A stretch of 6,664 nt of DNA from assembly GCA_946409855.1 (NCBI GenBank), contig CAMJXZ010000187.1:1-6664 (forward strand), given 5' to 3'. Positions 1 to 5,578 of this stretch are shown one piece after another. This DNA is from an uncultured Clostridia bacterium. Its GTDB lineage: Bacteria; Bacillota; Clostridia; Christensenellales; Aristaeellaceae. Every line of letters begins with the position of its first letter. Positions within the stretch are counted from its first letter, which is position 1. The notes beneath the pieces are model-generated. The model did not search any database. It saw only the letters and a program-made list of their open reading frames with translations, and was not told the origin of the DNA. The position numbers and the translations under genes were made by a program.

Positions 1-532
1 TATCGATTTTCGTCATTTCCGCGGGATCATCGGGGATCAGGGAATCCATTTCTTTCCTGGTCTGGTCATACTCCTGATTCAGCCCGATGATCCGGAATTC
101 CATGGCGGCCACCACGCAGTCGGTCTTCACATACCTGAGCTGCAGGACGGCCTTTTCCCGGTCCAGGTCCGTGGAAGAGGCGGAAAGCGCCGACGCCGAC
201 CGGCGGATGACGGCAAAGACCTTATCCAGCTTTTCTTCGGGCATGGAGGAAACAGCCTGGGGGAGCTCGGAAAAAATCTCCTGCAGGGTCACGTAGATCC
301 GGGTGCAGTCCGCCTTGGGGACGATCCCGCTGACCTGCATGCGGAAGCCGTTGCATTCGCCCGTATATTTTTCCACCCTGGCGTCCGGGATATCGTCCTG
401 GGACAGGGACATGACGGCCTTGTCGATGGCGGCCAGCACGTCGCTGATGGCCTGCAGGTTCTTTTCTTCCGCGGTGGGCTCTGCCGGCGCCGCCGGTTCG
501 CTGTGTTTTTTGAAAATGTCGAAGATGCCCAT
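1..532 (-). CDS. Unrecognised helical cytoplasmic protein, C-terminus beyond the left edge
   Basis: An open frame of 177 codons runs from an ATG at 532 to the window edge without a stop, so the gene is partial. The start is supported by GGAGGAGG (minus strand, about 539-546), a few bases upstream at good spacing. The protein begins MGIFDIFKK, then has an Ala/Pro/Glu linker (about residues 11-22). The remainder is mostly predicted helix rich in Glu, Lys, Asp and Leu, with an amphipathic stretch around residues 23-45 and charged heptad-like stretches near 97-135 and 150-165. There is no signal peptide or membrane segment. Three cysteines (60, 76, 139) are scattered and form no motif. It is the third gene of an operon with an SPFH-like protein and a membrane protein, 18 nt after the SPFH-like gene. 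I do not recognise the family. The context suggests a soluble partner of a membrane-associated assembly, which is inference only. Confidence 0.85.
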   Translation of the reverse strand, partial: MGIFDIFKKHSEPAAPAEPTAEEKNLQAISDVLAAIDKAVMSLSQDDIPDARVEKYTGECNGFRMQVSGIVPKADCTRIYVTLQEIFSELPQAVSSMPEEKLDKVFAVIRRSASALSASSTDLDREKAVLQLRYVKTDCVVAAMEFRIIGLNQEYDQTRKEMDSLIPDDPAEMTKID

Positions 533-550
533 ACAATTCCTCCTCCAATT

Positions 551-1120
551 TTATGCGGGACGCTTGATGACCGGCCGGGATATATTTTCAATGCGGAACG
601 ATCCGCAGTGCATGCAAAGACCGTTTTCGAACAGGGCCTCAAAGAGCGCGGGACTGATCGCCCGGGCAAGGCGGGGCAGCATTTCGTCCCGGATTTTCCG
701 GTAGTCCCTGACCCCTTCCAGCGCGCCGCAGACCGCCTTTGAAACGGCGGGCTTCAGTTCCGGCTGCAAAAGGAACAGGACTTCGTCCGGCGTGGCGGCG
801 TCCCGGGAAAGCAGCAGCGGCTTCAGCCCCGCGATGTGGGCGGGCTCAAACGTCAGCGTGCCGTAGATCCCCAGGCGGAACACCCGCCGGCCGAGCTCTT
901 CCAGGGTGCAGTCCGCCAGGTTCGCCATCCCCAGCGCGGCCTTCCGGGGCCGGAAGGAGACGCGCATCCAGCGCCCGCCGGAGGGGATCTCCTTTGGGCT
1001 GCCCGCGCCGCGCGGCAGAAACCGCATGGTTTCCGGGTCGACGATGAGGCTGTCGCCCCCGGCGGTCACGCGGGCGCCGGCGGGACACCGTTCAAACAGG
1101 TACGTTTCGTCGCTTGCCAT
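551..1120 (-). CDS. Divergent SPFH/YdjI-like protein
   Basis: A 189-residue soluble protein with an ATG at 1120, preceded by an AAAGGA-type site that overlaps the end of the upstream gene. Its layout resembles the SPFH 'virion core protein-like' (YdjI) group. A short N-terminal strand region holds a stored-value motif (residues 8-35). A middle segment contains a Gly-Tyr-Gly-Thr strand turn (about 84-92, compare the family's 'fGtYsfrI.dP'). Then comes a helical region (110-160) and a C-terminal 'GL..h.gsF.IENIS' strand (167-181) matching the usual 'Gl.l..f.IesI'. The resemblance is by eye and the sequence is divergent. It is shorter than typical family members (usually about 300 or more residues), lacking the C-terminal tail or zinc ribbon. 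A CxxC (169-172) sits inside the last strand. SPFH proteins form membrane-associated oligomers, which fits the membrane protein encoded just upstream. It could instead be an unrelated family. Confidence 0.85.
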   Translation of the reverse strand: MASDETYLFERCPAGARVTAGGDSLIVDPETMRFLPRGAGSPKEIPSGGRWMRVSFRPRKAALGMANLADCTLEELGRRVFRLGIYGTLTFEPAHIAGLKPLLLSRDAATPDEVLFLLQPELKPAVSKAVCGALEGVRDYRKIRDEMLPRLARAISPALFEALFENGLCMHCGSFRIENISRPVIKRPA

Positions 1121-1138
1121 GGTTCCCGTTCCTTTCCG

Positions 1139-1648
1139 TTACAGCAGCGCGTCCAGGATGACGTGCGCCAGCTTGGCCAGCCCCGCGGTGACCGCGGCGG
1201 GCAGGAAGGCCAGCACGTAGGAAAGGACCACGCTCAGGCACCCCCAGAACAGGATGGTCATCCGGGTGGCGCCCAGGGAATCGATCGCTTCCCGGTGGCC
1301 GGCCGTGAAGAACATGAACACGACCCACCCCACCAGGAGATTGACGATCATGGCTTTGAAAAAGCTGAAGGTGCCTCGCCGCCAGATCATGACCGTGAAC
1401 GACACCGCCACATCCAGGATCAGCACCAGCAGGCCGCCGGTCCGGACAGAATGGAACAGCGCCTGAAAGACTGAATCCGGTTCGGTCCGGCCCAGCACCA
1501 CCGGCCAGACCGCGGTGCCGGCGACCAGGGAAAACACAGCGAACAGGGTCATCAGCACGGACAGCACGATGGAAGAAAACCGGTCCAGCTGCAGGTAATC
1601 CAGCATCAGCCCCATCAGGCCGCCGCTGCCGTAATGATTGGTTCTCAT
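1139..1648 (-). CDS. Small four-helix integral membrane protein
   Basis: A 169-residue membrane protein. The frame can be opened at a GTG at 1663, but that GTG lies inside a perfect GGAGGTGA Shine-Dalgarno sequence. The ATG at 1648, 11 nt after this site, is therefore the better start. After a polar Asn/His/Gly-rich N-terminus come four hydrophobic segments: about residues 24-48, 70-90, 96-118 and 130-163 (the last is long). Arg-Arg lies between the second and third, and charged residues between the third and fourth. There is no signal peptide or recognised domain. It is the first gene of a three-gene operon: 18 nt separate its stop from the SPFH-like gene, whose ribosome binding site overlaps this gene's end. 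It probably anchors or partners the SPFH-like protein, which is inference from context. Confidence 0.85.
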   Translation of the reverse strand: MRTNHYGSGGLMGLMLDYLQLDRFSSIVLSVLMTLFAVFSLVAGTAVWPVVLGRTEPDSVFQALFHSVRTGGLLVLILDVAVSFTVMIWRRGTFSFFKAMIVNLLVGWVVFMFFTAGHREAIDSLGATRMTILFWGCLSVVLSYVLAFLPAAVTAGLAKLAHVILDALL

Positions 1649-1773
1649 AGAAATATTGCTCACCTCCGCTGGGCTTTTCTTCAGTCAGTATGCGTATGGC
1701 CGCCGCGGGCCGGAAAATCAGCGGGAATGCCCCTCACAGGAATAAAACAGGCCATGGACTTCTTTTATCCGTT

Positions 1774-1802
1774 ATTCTATCAAAATTCATGCCGGATTGC
1801 AA
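1774..1802 (-). promoter_or_regulatory. Candidate promoter of the three-gene operon
   Basis: On the minus strand there is a -35-like TTGCAA (1797-1802), a 17-nt spacer and a -10-like TAGAAT (1774-1779). An upstream TGA supplies the TGn extended -10 element. Transcription would begin near 1767, leaving a leader of about 120 nt before the membrane-protein ATG. The element matches sigma-A consensus at 4/6 and 5/6 positions. It is the best promoter I find in this gap. Confidence 0.55.
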
Positions 1803-1854
1803 GGGATGGACGGACATTCCGCTGCGCAATCGCCGCCGAAACAAGAGGACAGCA

Positions 1855-1980
1855 GGACAGATTCAACCCGGTTTCCCTCGCGGCGGCACCCGTCCTTCAT
1901 CATCCGGCGATCCACCCGCCCAACCCCAGGTTAACAGCCAATGAGGCCGGACGAATTCAAATCGGGTTCCCCTGGTGGAA
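1855..1980. repeat. Imperfect direct repeat pair in the intergenic region
   Basis: Two segments on the plus strand, starting at about 1855 and 1950, share the pattern GGAC..ATTCAA..CGG.TTCCC. Eighteen of the first 23 positions match. They are about 95 bp apart. No protein or RNA motif is visible in them. They could be a decayed local duplication or a coincidence. Confidence 0.3.
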
Positions 1981-2006
1981 ACGGCGCGGGACGCTATACA
2001 GAAGGG

Positions 2007-2053
2007 CCCCGCCGTCCCCTCCGCGCCCGGGCGGCGCGGAGGAAACGGCGGGG
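2007..2053 (-). terminator. 21-bp stem-loop downstream of the Sel1-repeat gene, terminator-like
   Basis: The minus-strand transcript folds into CCCCGCCG, UUU, CCUCCGCGCC, a 5-nt loop, then the matching arm GGCGCGGAGG, GGA, CGGCGGGG. This gives a continuous 21-bp stem. The UUU/GGA step pairs as U-A, U-G, U-G on this strand but would mismatch (A·C) on the other, which favours a minus-strand RNA element. It starts about 70 nt after the Sel1-repeat stop. There is no clean U-tract after it, so it is an atypical terminator, or a 3'-end stabilising structure. Confidence 0.5.
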
Positions 2054-2059
2054 GGGGTT

Positions 2060-2077
2060 GTTTGCCCGCGGACAAAC
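2060..2077 (-). repeat. Second short hairpin next to the large stem-loop
   Basis: An inverted repeat with arms GTTTG and CAAAC around a CCGCGG core. On the minus-strand RNA it is symmetric apart from one U-G wobble. It lies directly between the Sel1-repeat stop codon and the larger hairpin, so the two may act together at the 3' end of that transcript. Confidence 0.4.
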
Positions 2078-2121
2078 CGGTTCATCCGGCGGGAGGATCC
2101 TTCTTTTCAGATGCGATGAAT

Positions 2122-3813
2122 TTATGCTGCCGGTTCCTGCGGAGTCAGTCCGTCGATGCGTTCGCGGTAATATGCCGCCGCTTCCTCATTCAGTTTGCCG
2201 TATTTTTCATCGCTGTACATGGTTTCAAGTGCCTTCATCGCAGCCAGATCATCCTTTTCAGCGGCGGTCAGCAGATATTGCTCGGCCTTGTCATAGTCAC
2301 AGCGGCCGTATTCATCGGACATATACATTTCACCAAGCTTGAAGCAGGCCTCGGTCTGTCCCTGTTCCGCGGCCATGAGCCAGTACTGTTCCGCCTTGTC
2401 GATGTCCAGCCGGCCGTAGCCTTCGTAGCAATACATGTACCCGAGCACGTTCTGCGCGTTCGCGTTTCCCTGCTCCGCGGCCAGAAGATAATACTGTTCC
2501 GCCTTGTCATAATCCTGCCGGCCGTAAGTATCAAAGAAGTACAGTTCGCCCAGCTTATACTGTGCTTCGGCGTTTCCCTGTTCCGCGGCCTTCAGCCAGT
2601 ACTGTTCCGCCTTGTCGATGTCCTGCCGGCCGTAGATATCGTAGCAATACAGGAACCCAAGCATCTTCTGTGCGTTGGCGTTTCCCTGTTCCGCGGCCAG
2701 GAGATAATACTGTTCCGCCTTGTCATAGTCCCGCCGGCCGTATTTTTCCTGGTAGTACAGTTCGCCCAGCATGTTCTGCGCGTTGGCGTCGCCCTGTTCC
2801 GCGGCCATGAGCCAGTATTTTTCCGCCTTGTCATAATCCTGCCGGCCGTAGATATCAAAGAAGTACAGTTCGCCCAGCTTATACTGTGCTTCGATATCGC
2901 CCTGCCCGACGGCCGTCAGCCAGTACTGTTCGGCCTTGTCAATGTCCTGCCGGCCGTAGATTTCGTAGCAATACAGGAACCCAAGCATCTTCTGCGCGAT
3001 GACGTTTCCCTGCTCCGCGGCCAGGAGATAGTACTGTTCCGCCTTGTCATAGTCCTGCCGGCCGCAGGTGTCGTAGAAGTACATATCACCCAGCCGGTAC
3101 TGCGCGCCCGCGTGCCCCTGCTCCGCGGCCAGGAGATAGTACTTTTCTGCCTTGTCATAATCCAGTTTGCCGATGCTTTGATCCCGGTAGAAGTTGCCGA
3201 GGTTATACTGCGAGCCGACATATCCCTGCTCCGCGGCCAGGAGATAATAATGCTCCGCCTTGTCATAATCCTGCTTGCCGGTGCTTTGATCCTTGTAGAA
3301 ATTGCCGAGGTTATGCTGCGCGGTGGCGAAGCCCTGCTCCGCGGCCAGGAGATAGTAATGCTCCGCCTTGTCGTCGTCCCGCATGCCGTACTGATCGTCG
3401 TGGTACAGGACGCCCAGGTTGTTCTGCGCGTATTTAAGGCCCCGCTCCGCGGCGTATTCGTAGTGCCGCGCCGCCTTTTCCGGGTCGGTGAAAGCCTCGT
3501 CATACTTGCCCTGGAAGAACCTGCCCAGCACGTGGTGCGCGTAGATTGAGCCCTGCTCAGCGGCTTCCTCAAAATACGCGATGAGCTGTTCCGGCGCGGT
3601 GATTTTCACCTGATCGGTAAACAGCACCTTCGCCAGCAGCAGGTACGCCTCGTCATTGTCCTGCGCGACGGCTTCCTTGAGCAGCGAGACCGCCTGGTCA
3701 TAGTCGCCCGCGGCGACGGCGGCTTCGGCGCCGGCCGTCACGCTCTCCGCGAAGGACGCGGAAACGCACAGGACCAGCAGCGCGCACAAAAGGGCCAGAA
3801 AGGTTTTTTTCAC
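2122..3813 (-). CDS. Secreted Sel1/TPR-like repeat protein
   Basis: A 563-residue protein starting at GTG 3813, with a strong AAAGGAGG eight bases upstream. Residues 1-22 are a signal peptide (Lys-Lys, hydrophobic core, cleavage after Ser-Phe-Ala22). There is no lipobox, since the residue before Cys16 is Leu. A TPR-like segment (about 25-54) and two divergent units (55-128) precede eleven exact 36-residue Sel1 units (129-524) of the form AQ..LG.LY....YGR.DYDKAEQYYLLAAEQG..., then a degenerate final unit (525-563). Sel1 repeats form alpha/alpha solenoids that bind proteins, and secreted ones often act at the envelope. No catalytic domain is present, so it is a binding scaffold of unknown partner. 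Several units are nearly identical at DNA level. It has its own promoter and is followed by strong hairpins, so it looks monocistronic. Confidence 0.93.
   Translation of the reverse strand: MKKTFLALLCALLVLCVSASFAESVTAGAEAAVAAGDYDQAVSLLKEAVAQDNDEAYLLLAKVLFTDQVKITAPEQLIAYFEEAAEQGSIYAHHVLGRFFQGKYDEAFTDPEKAARHYEYAAERGLKYAQNNLGVLYHDDQYGMRDDDKAEHYYLLAAEQGFATAQHNLGNFYKDQSTGKQDYDKAEHYYLLAAEQGYVGSQYNLGNFYRDQSIGKLDYDKAEKYYLLAAEQGHAGAQYRLGDMYFYDTCGRQDYDKAEQYYLLAAEQGNVIAQKMLGFLYCYEIYGRQDIDKAEQYWLTAVGQGDIEAQYKLGELYFFDIYGRQDYDKAEKYWLMAAEQGDANAQNMLGELYYQEKYGRRDYDKAEQYYLLAAEQGNANAQKMLGFLYCYDIYGRQDIDKAEQYWLKAAEQGNAEAQYKLGELYFFDTYGRQDYDKAEQYYLLAAEQGNANAQNVLGYMYCYEGYGRLDIDKAEQYWLMAAEQGQTEACFKLGEMYMSDEYGRCDYDKAEQYLLTAAEKDDLAAMKALETMYSDEKYGKLNEEAAAYYRERIDGLTPQEPAA
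2242..3429 (-). repeat. Tandem array of eleven 108-bp units within the Sel1-repeat gene
   Basis: Eleven consecutive in-frame units of exactly 108 bp (36 codons) with no indels. A 324-bp (three-unit) periodicity is superimposed. The 20-bp string at 2651-2670 recurs exactly at 2975-2994, and the surrounding units match closely over about 100 bp. Units with DIDKAEQYW alternate with units carrying DYDKAEQYY. This pattern indicates duplication of multi-unit blocks or gene conversion, rather than only unit-by-unit growth. Confidence 0.9.
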
Positions 3814-3859
3814 GGGAAAAGCCTCCTTTGACAGATGGTTTCAGATTGTGGATGAAACA

Positions 3860-3889
3860 AATGTAACACAGGCCGGCGGGCGGTGTCAA
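3860..3889 (-). promoter_or_regulatory. Promoter of the Sel1-repeat gene
   Basis: On the minus strand there is a perfect -35 TTGACA (3884-3889), an 18-nt spacer, and a -10-like TACATT (3860-3865) with an upstream TGT giving an extended -10. Transcription would start near 3853, leaving a leader of about 40 nt to the GTG start. It lies downstream of the preceding gene's probable terminator, consistent with independent expression. Confidence 0.65.
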
Positions 3890-3903
3890 TGCATCTGTTT
3901 CAA

Positions 3904-3936
3904 CCAATAAAGACAGCGGGGGGATCCCCTTCGCTG
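3904..3936 (-). terminator. Probable terminator after the zinc-knuckle paralog pair
   Basis: A minus-strand hairpin with arms CAGCG and CGCTG (3914-3936) has an inner GGG/CCC pairing and a small internal loop. TCTTTATTGG follows directly (3904-3913). It is 54 nt after the stop of the second paralog and before the next promoter, so the position fits. The internal mismatches make it weaker than the pta terminator. Confidence 0.45.
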
Positions 3937-3990
3937 CCGTGTATGGATACGCGGGTCCGCCGCTGTCATTGTCCGGAAGACCGTTCCGGG

Positions 3991-4701
3991 TCACCGGACG
4001 ATAAACCCGTCCGGCTCCTTTTCGGCCCGGGCGCTTATGCTGTCCAGGGGCAGATCCCTGTACAGGCGGATTGCCTGGGCCTGCGCCTCGAGTTCTTCCC
4101 GGGTGTCAAAAAACAGAGGAAGGGCGGCTTCCAGGGACGCCTCGATCAGCGGCGCGGTTTTCCGGGTAAGCCGGCGGCGGACCAGCAGCGGGCCGATGAC
4201 CATCCCCGCGATGCAGAAGACCGCTGACAGAAGCGTCAGCAGCGCCGCGGCGCTTTTAGAGCTGTTACCGACGATTGTACAGACAGCGAAAAAGAGCAGG
4301 AAATACAGCGCCAAAAAGAAAACGGCAAACAGAGCCTGCGAGACGGTGGTTCCTTTGGCCGCCTTTTCCCTTTGGAGGACCCATACCGGGGTTTCCTCGC
4401 AGTACATGCACTTTTGCGGGAAGGAGAACCGGACGTTCTCGAAGCCGGGGATGTCCCGGCCTTCCGGGTTTTTGAGCTGTGAAAGCACCCATCGGATGCG
4501 CGCGGCGGCTGCCTGTTCCGCCTCTTCCCGGGTTTTATGGTCGGTATTGTCGACGGCGGCTTCCACAACGGCCGGCGTCAGGACGATTTTCCCGCAGTGT
4601 TCGCAGCGGTACAGGCAGAACATTCGGTTTTCCGCCCGGGCCGACCAGTAATGGCTGTATTTGCCATGGGTTCTGCGGCGGGCGGTAATGGTTGGGTTCA
4701 T
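3991..4701 (-). CDS. Zinc-knuckle membrane protein, paralog B
   Basis: A 236-residue protein with an ATG at 4701 and GGAGAAAG upstream. The frame stays open further upstream, but the conserved MNPTI start and the ribosome binding site, both shared with its paralog, fix this one. Residues 1-105 are soluble, with CEHCGK (Cys33, Cys36) and CMYC (Cys98, Cys101) likely forming one zinc site. A charged helix (about 56-78) lies between the knuckles. Two membrane segments follow (about 121-143 and 150-174), then Arg-Arg-Arg and a helical tail (178-236) ending KEPDGFIVR. It is co-transcribed with paralog A, whose stop is 40 nt upstream. I do not recognise the family. The reduced zinc site and positive-inside charge suggest both ends are cytoplasmic. 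The function is unknown. Confidence 0.9.
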   Translation of the reverse strand: MNPTITARRRTHGKYSHYWSARAENRMFCLYRCEHCGKIVLTPAVVEAAVDNTDHKTREEAEQAAAARIRWVLSQLKNPEGRDIPGFENVRFSFPQKCMYCEETPVWVLQREKAAKGTTVSQALFAVFFLALYFLLFFAVCTIVGNSSKSAAALLTLLSAVFCIAGMVIGPLLVRRRLTRKTAPLIEASLEAALPLFFDTREELEAQAQAIRLYRDLPLDSISARAEKEPDGFIVR

Positions 4702-4786
4702 GGCTCTTTCTCCGTTCAGGATGGTTTGGCGCTGTATCTTTTTATGCCTGGACGATAAACCCGTCCGGCTCCTTTTCGGCCCGGGC
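3996..4786 (-). repeat. Tandem gene duplication of about 754 bp
   Basis: The two zinc-knuckle genes are a direct duplication with a constant offset of 754 bp from start codon to shared C-terminus. The 3' ends share an exact 37-bp identity (3996-4032 and 4750-4786), covering the last eleven or so shared codons. The ribosome binding site and first codons are also duplicated. Middle regions have diverged strongly. Confidence 0.85.
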
Positions 4787-5455
4787 CCAGAGGCTGCCCG
4801 GGGACAGATCCCTGTACAGGAAGACCGATTGGGCCTGCGTCTCAAACTCCTCCCGGGTCTCAAAAAACAGCGGAAGGGTAGCGTTCAGGGACGCTTCGAT
4901 CAGGGAGGCGGCTTTCCGCTTAAGCCGGCGGTGGATCAGCGGCGGCCCGAGGACCATCCCCGCGATGCACAAGGCGATGGACAGGACCGTCAGCAGCGGC
5001 GCGGCGGTCTTTGAACCGGGGCCGACCGTTGTTCGGATGACGTACAGGAGCAGGGCAAGCAGCAGCGAAAACAGGAGGAGGGACATGATCTCCCAGAATG
5101 CGGATCTTTGATTCACCTGTTCCATCTGCCCGGCCCATACCGGGGACTGCCGGCAGCCCGCGCACTTCCGCGGGAAAGAGAACGTGACGTTCTCGAGATC
5201 AGGAATGCGCCGGCTTTCCGGGTTTTTGATTTCCGAAAGGACCCGCCGAGCGTACCCGGCGGCCGCCTGCTCCGCGTCTTTGCGGGTTTTACAGCCGGGA
5301 TTGGCGACGGCGGCTTTTACGATGACCGGCGCCAGGACGATTTTCCCGCAGTGCTCGCAGCGGTACAGGCAGGACAGCTGTTCTTCCGCCGCGGCAGCCC
5401 AGGAATGGCCGTGTTTGCCGAGATTTCTTTGCCAGACGCTGATGGTGGGGTTCAT
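4742..5455 (-). CDS. Zinc-knuckle membrane protein, paralog A
   Basis: A 237-residue protein with an ATG at 5455, preceded by GGAGAAAG. It aligns with paralog B without gaps at about 136 of 236 residues (58% by my count). The four knuckle cysteines (33, 36, 98, 101) are at identical positions, plus a shared Cys29. Membrane segments lie at about 122-141 and 151-174. The most variable part is residues 111-140, the linker and first helix. The knuckle YRCEHCGKIV and the C-terminal domain (LIEASL, LPLFF, ARAEKEPDGFIV) are the most conserved parts, so they are likely the functional surfaces. It lies 123 nt downstream of pta, beyond pta's terminator and a palindrome. I see no convincing promoter of its own, so expression may come from read-through or a weak promoter overlapping the palindrome. 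Confidence 0.9.
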   Translation of the reverse strand: MNPTISVWQRNLGKHGHSWAAAAEEQLSCLYRCEHCGKIVLAPVIVKAAVANPGCKTRKDAEQAAAGYARRVLSEIKNPESRRIPDLENVTFSFPRKCAGCRQSPVWAGQMEQVNQRSAFWEIMSLLLFSLLLALLLYVIRTTVGPGSKTAAPLLTVLSIALCIAGMVLGPPLIHRRLKRKAASLIEASLNATLPLFFETREEFETQAQSVFLYRDLSPGSLWARAEKEPDGFIVQA

Positions 5456-5514
5456 GGTTCTTTCTCCGGCGGTCCGGCCCGGCGTCCGGGAGACCGCTTG
5501 TTCCGTTCATAAAG

Positions 5515-5540
5515 TTTTCTGTATACATGCATACAGAAAA
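5515..5540. promoter_or_regulatory. 26-bp palindrome between pta and the paralog pair, candidate operator
   Basis: Perfect 10-bp arms TTTTCTGTAT and ATACAGAAAA flank a 6-nt centre, ACATGC, whose inner CATG is itself symmetric. Overall 24 of 26 positions are symmetric. The right arm's A run is also the start of the pta terminator's T-tract on the minus strand. The AT-rich dyad in a GC-rich region, 60 bp before the paralog A start, suggests a dimeric repressor site. It could also be a second, bidirectional terminator, since both strands end in T4. Confidence 0.5.
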
Positions 5541-5566
5541 AGCCCGCCGTCCTTTCGGGCGGCGGG
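5537..5566 (-). terminator. Intrinsic terminator of pta
   Basis: On the minus strand CCCGCCG pairs with CGGCGGG (5543-5566) around a CC-GAAA-GG tip with one C·A mismatch. CTTTTTC follows immediately. It starts 12 nt after the pta stop codon. This is a textbook rho-independent terminator, and it implies that most transcripts end before the paralog pair. Confidence 0.88.
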
Positions 5567-5578
5567 ACCGCGGCAGGC

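Larger units (their letters stand above)
1803..2121. other. Non-coding stretch between the Sel1-repeat gene and the three-gene operon
   Basis: This stretch has no convincing gene. The open frames here lack ribosome binding sites and have low-complexity Arg/Pro/Gly compositions. It holds the two hairpins and the imperfect direct repeats listed separately, plus a run of eight G (plus strand, 2050-2057). I see no tRNA, riboswitch or mobile element. Confidence 0.6.

Noticed and set aside
222..669. Two minus-strand open frames of 108 and 126 codons near the left edge
   Set aside because: They are out of frame with the gene starting at 532, which has a strong ribosome binding site and a normal amino-acid composition through to the edge.
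1634..2342. Several plus-strand and minus-strand open frames in the 460-bp gap
   Set aside because: They lack ribosome binding sites, have Arg/Pro/Gly-rich compositions typical of spurious frames in GC-rich DNA, and overlap promoter and hairpin signals.
2242..3429. A CRISPR array or other DNA-level repeat system
   Set aside because: The 108-bp periodicity is an in-frame protein repeat matching Sel1 units, with no short repeats separated by unique spacers.
1975..3549. A 524-codon open frame on the plus strand, antisense to the Sel1-repeat gene
   Set aside because: It has no ribosome binding site and its repetitive hydrophobic product mirrors the 108-bp units. A periodic, stop-free antisense frame is expected when each unit lacks stops in that frame. 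The minus-strand frame has a signal peptide, promoter, ribosome binding site and family match.
2122..3813. Lipoprotein signal in the Sel1-repeat protein
   Set aside because: Cys16 is preceded by Leu-Val-Leu, which does not fit a lipobox needing Gly/Ala/Ser before the Cys. A signal peptidase I site after Ala22 fits better.
4702..4863. N-terminal extension of paralog B by 54 residues
   Set aside because: The extension overlaps the end of paralog A, is Arg/Pro-rich and has no counterpart in paralog A. The ATG at 4701 has a ribosome binding site and the shared MNPTI start.
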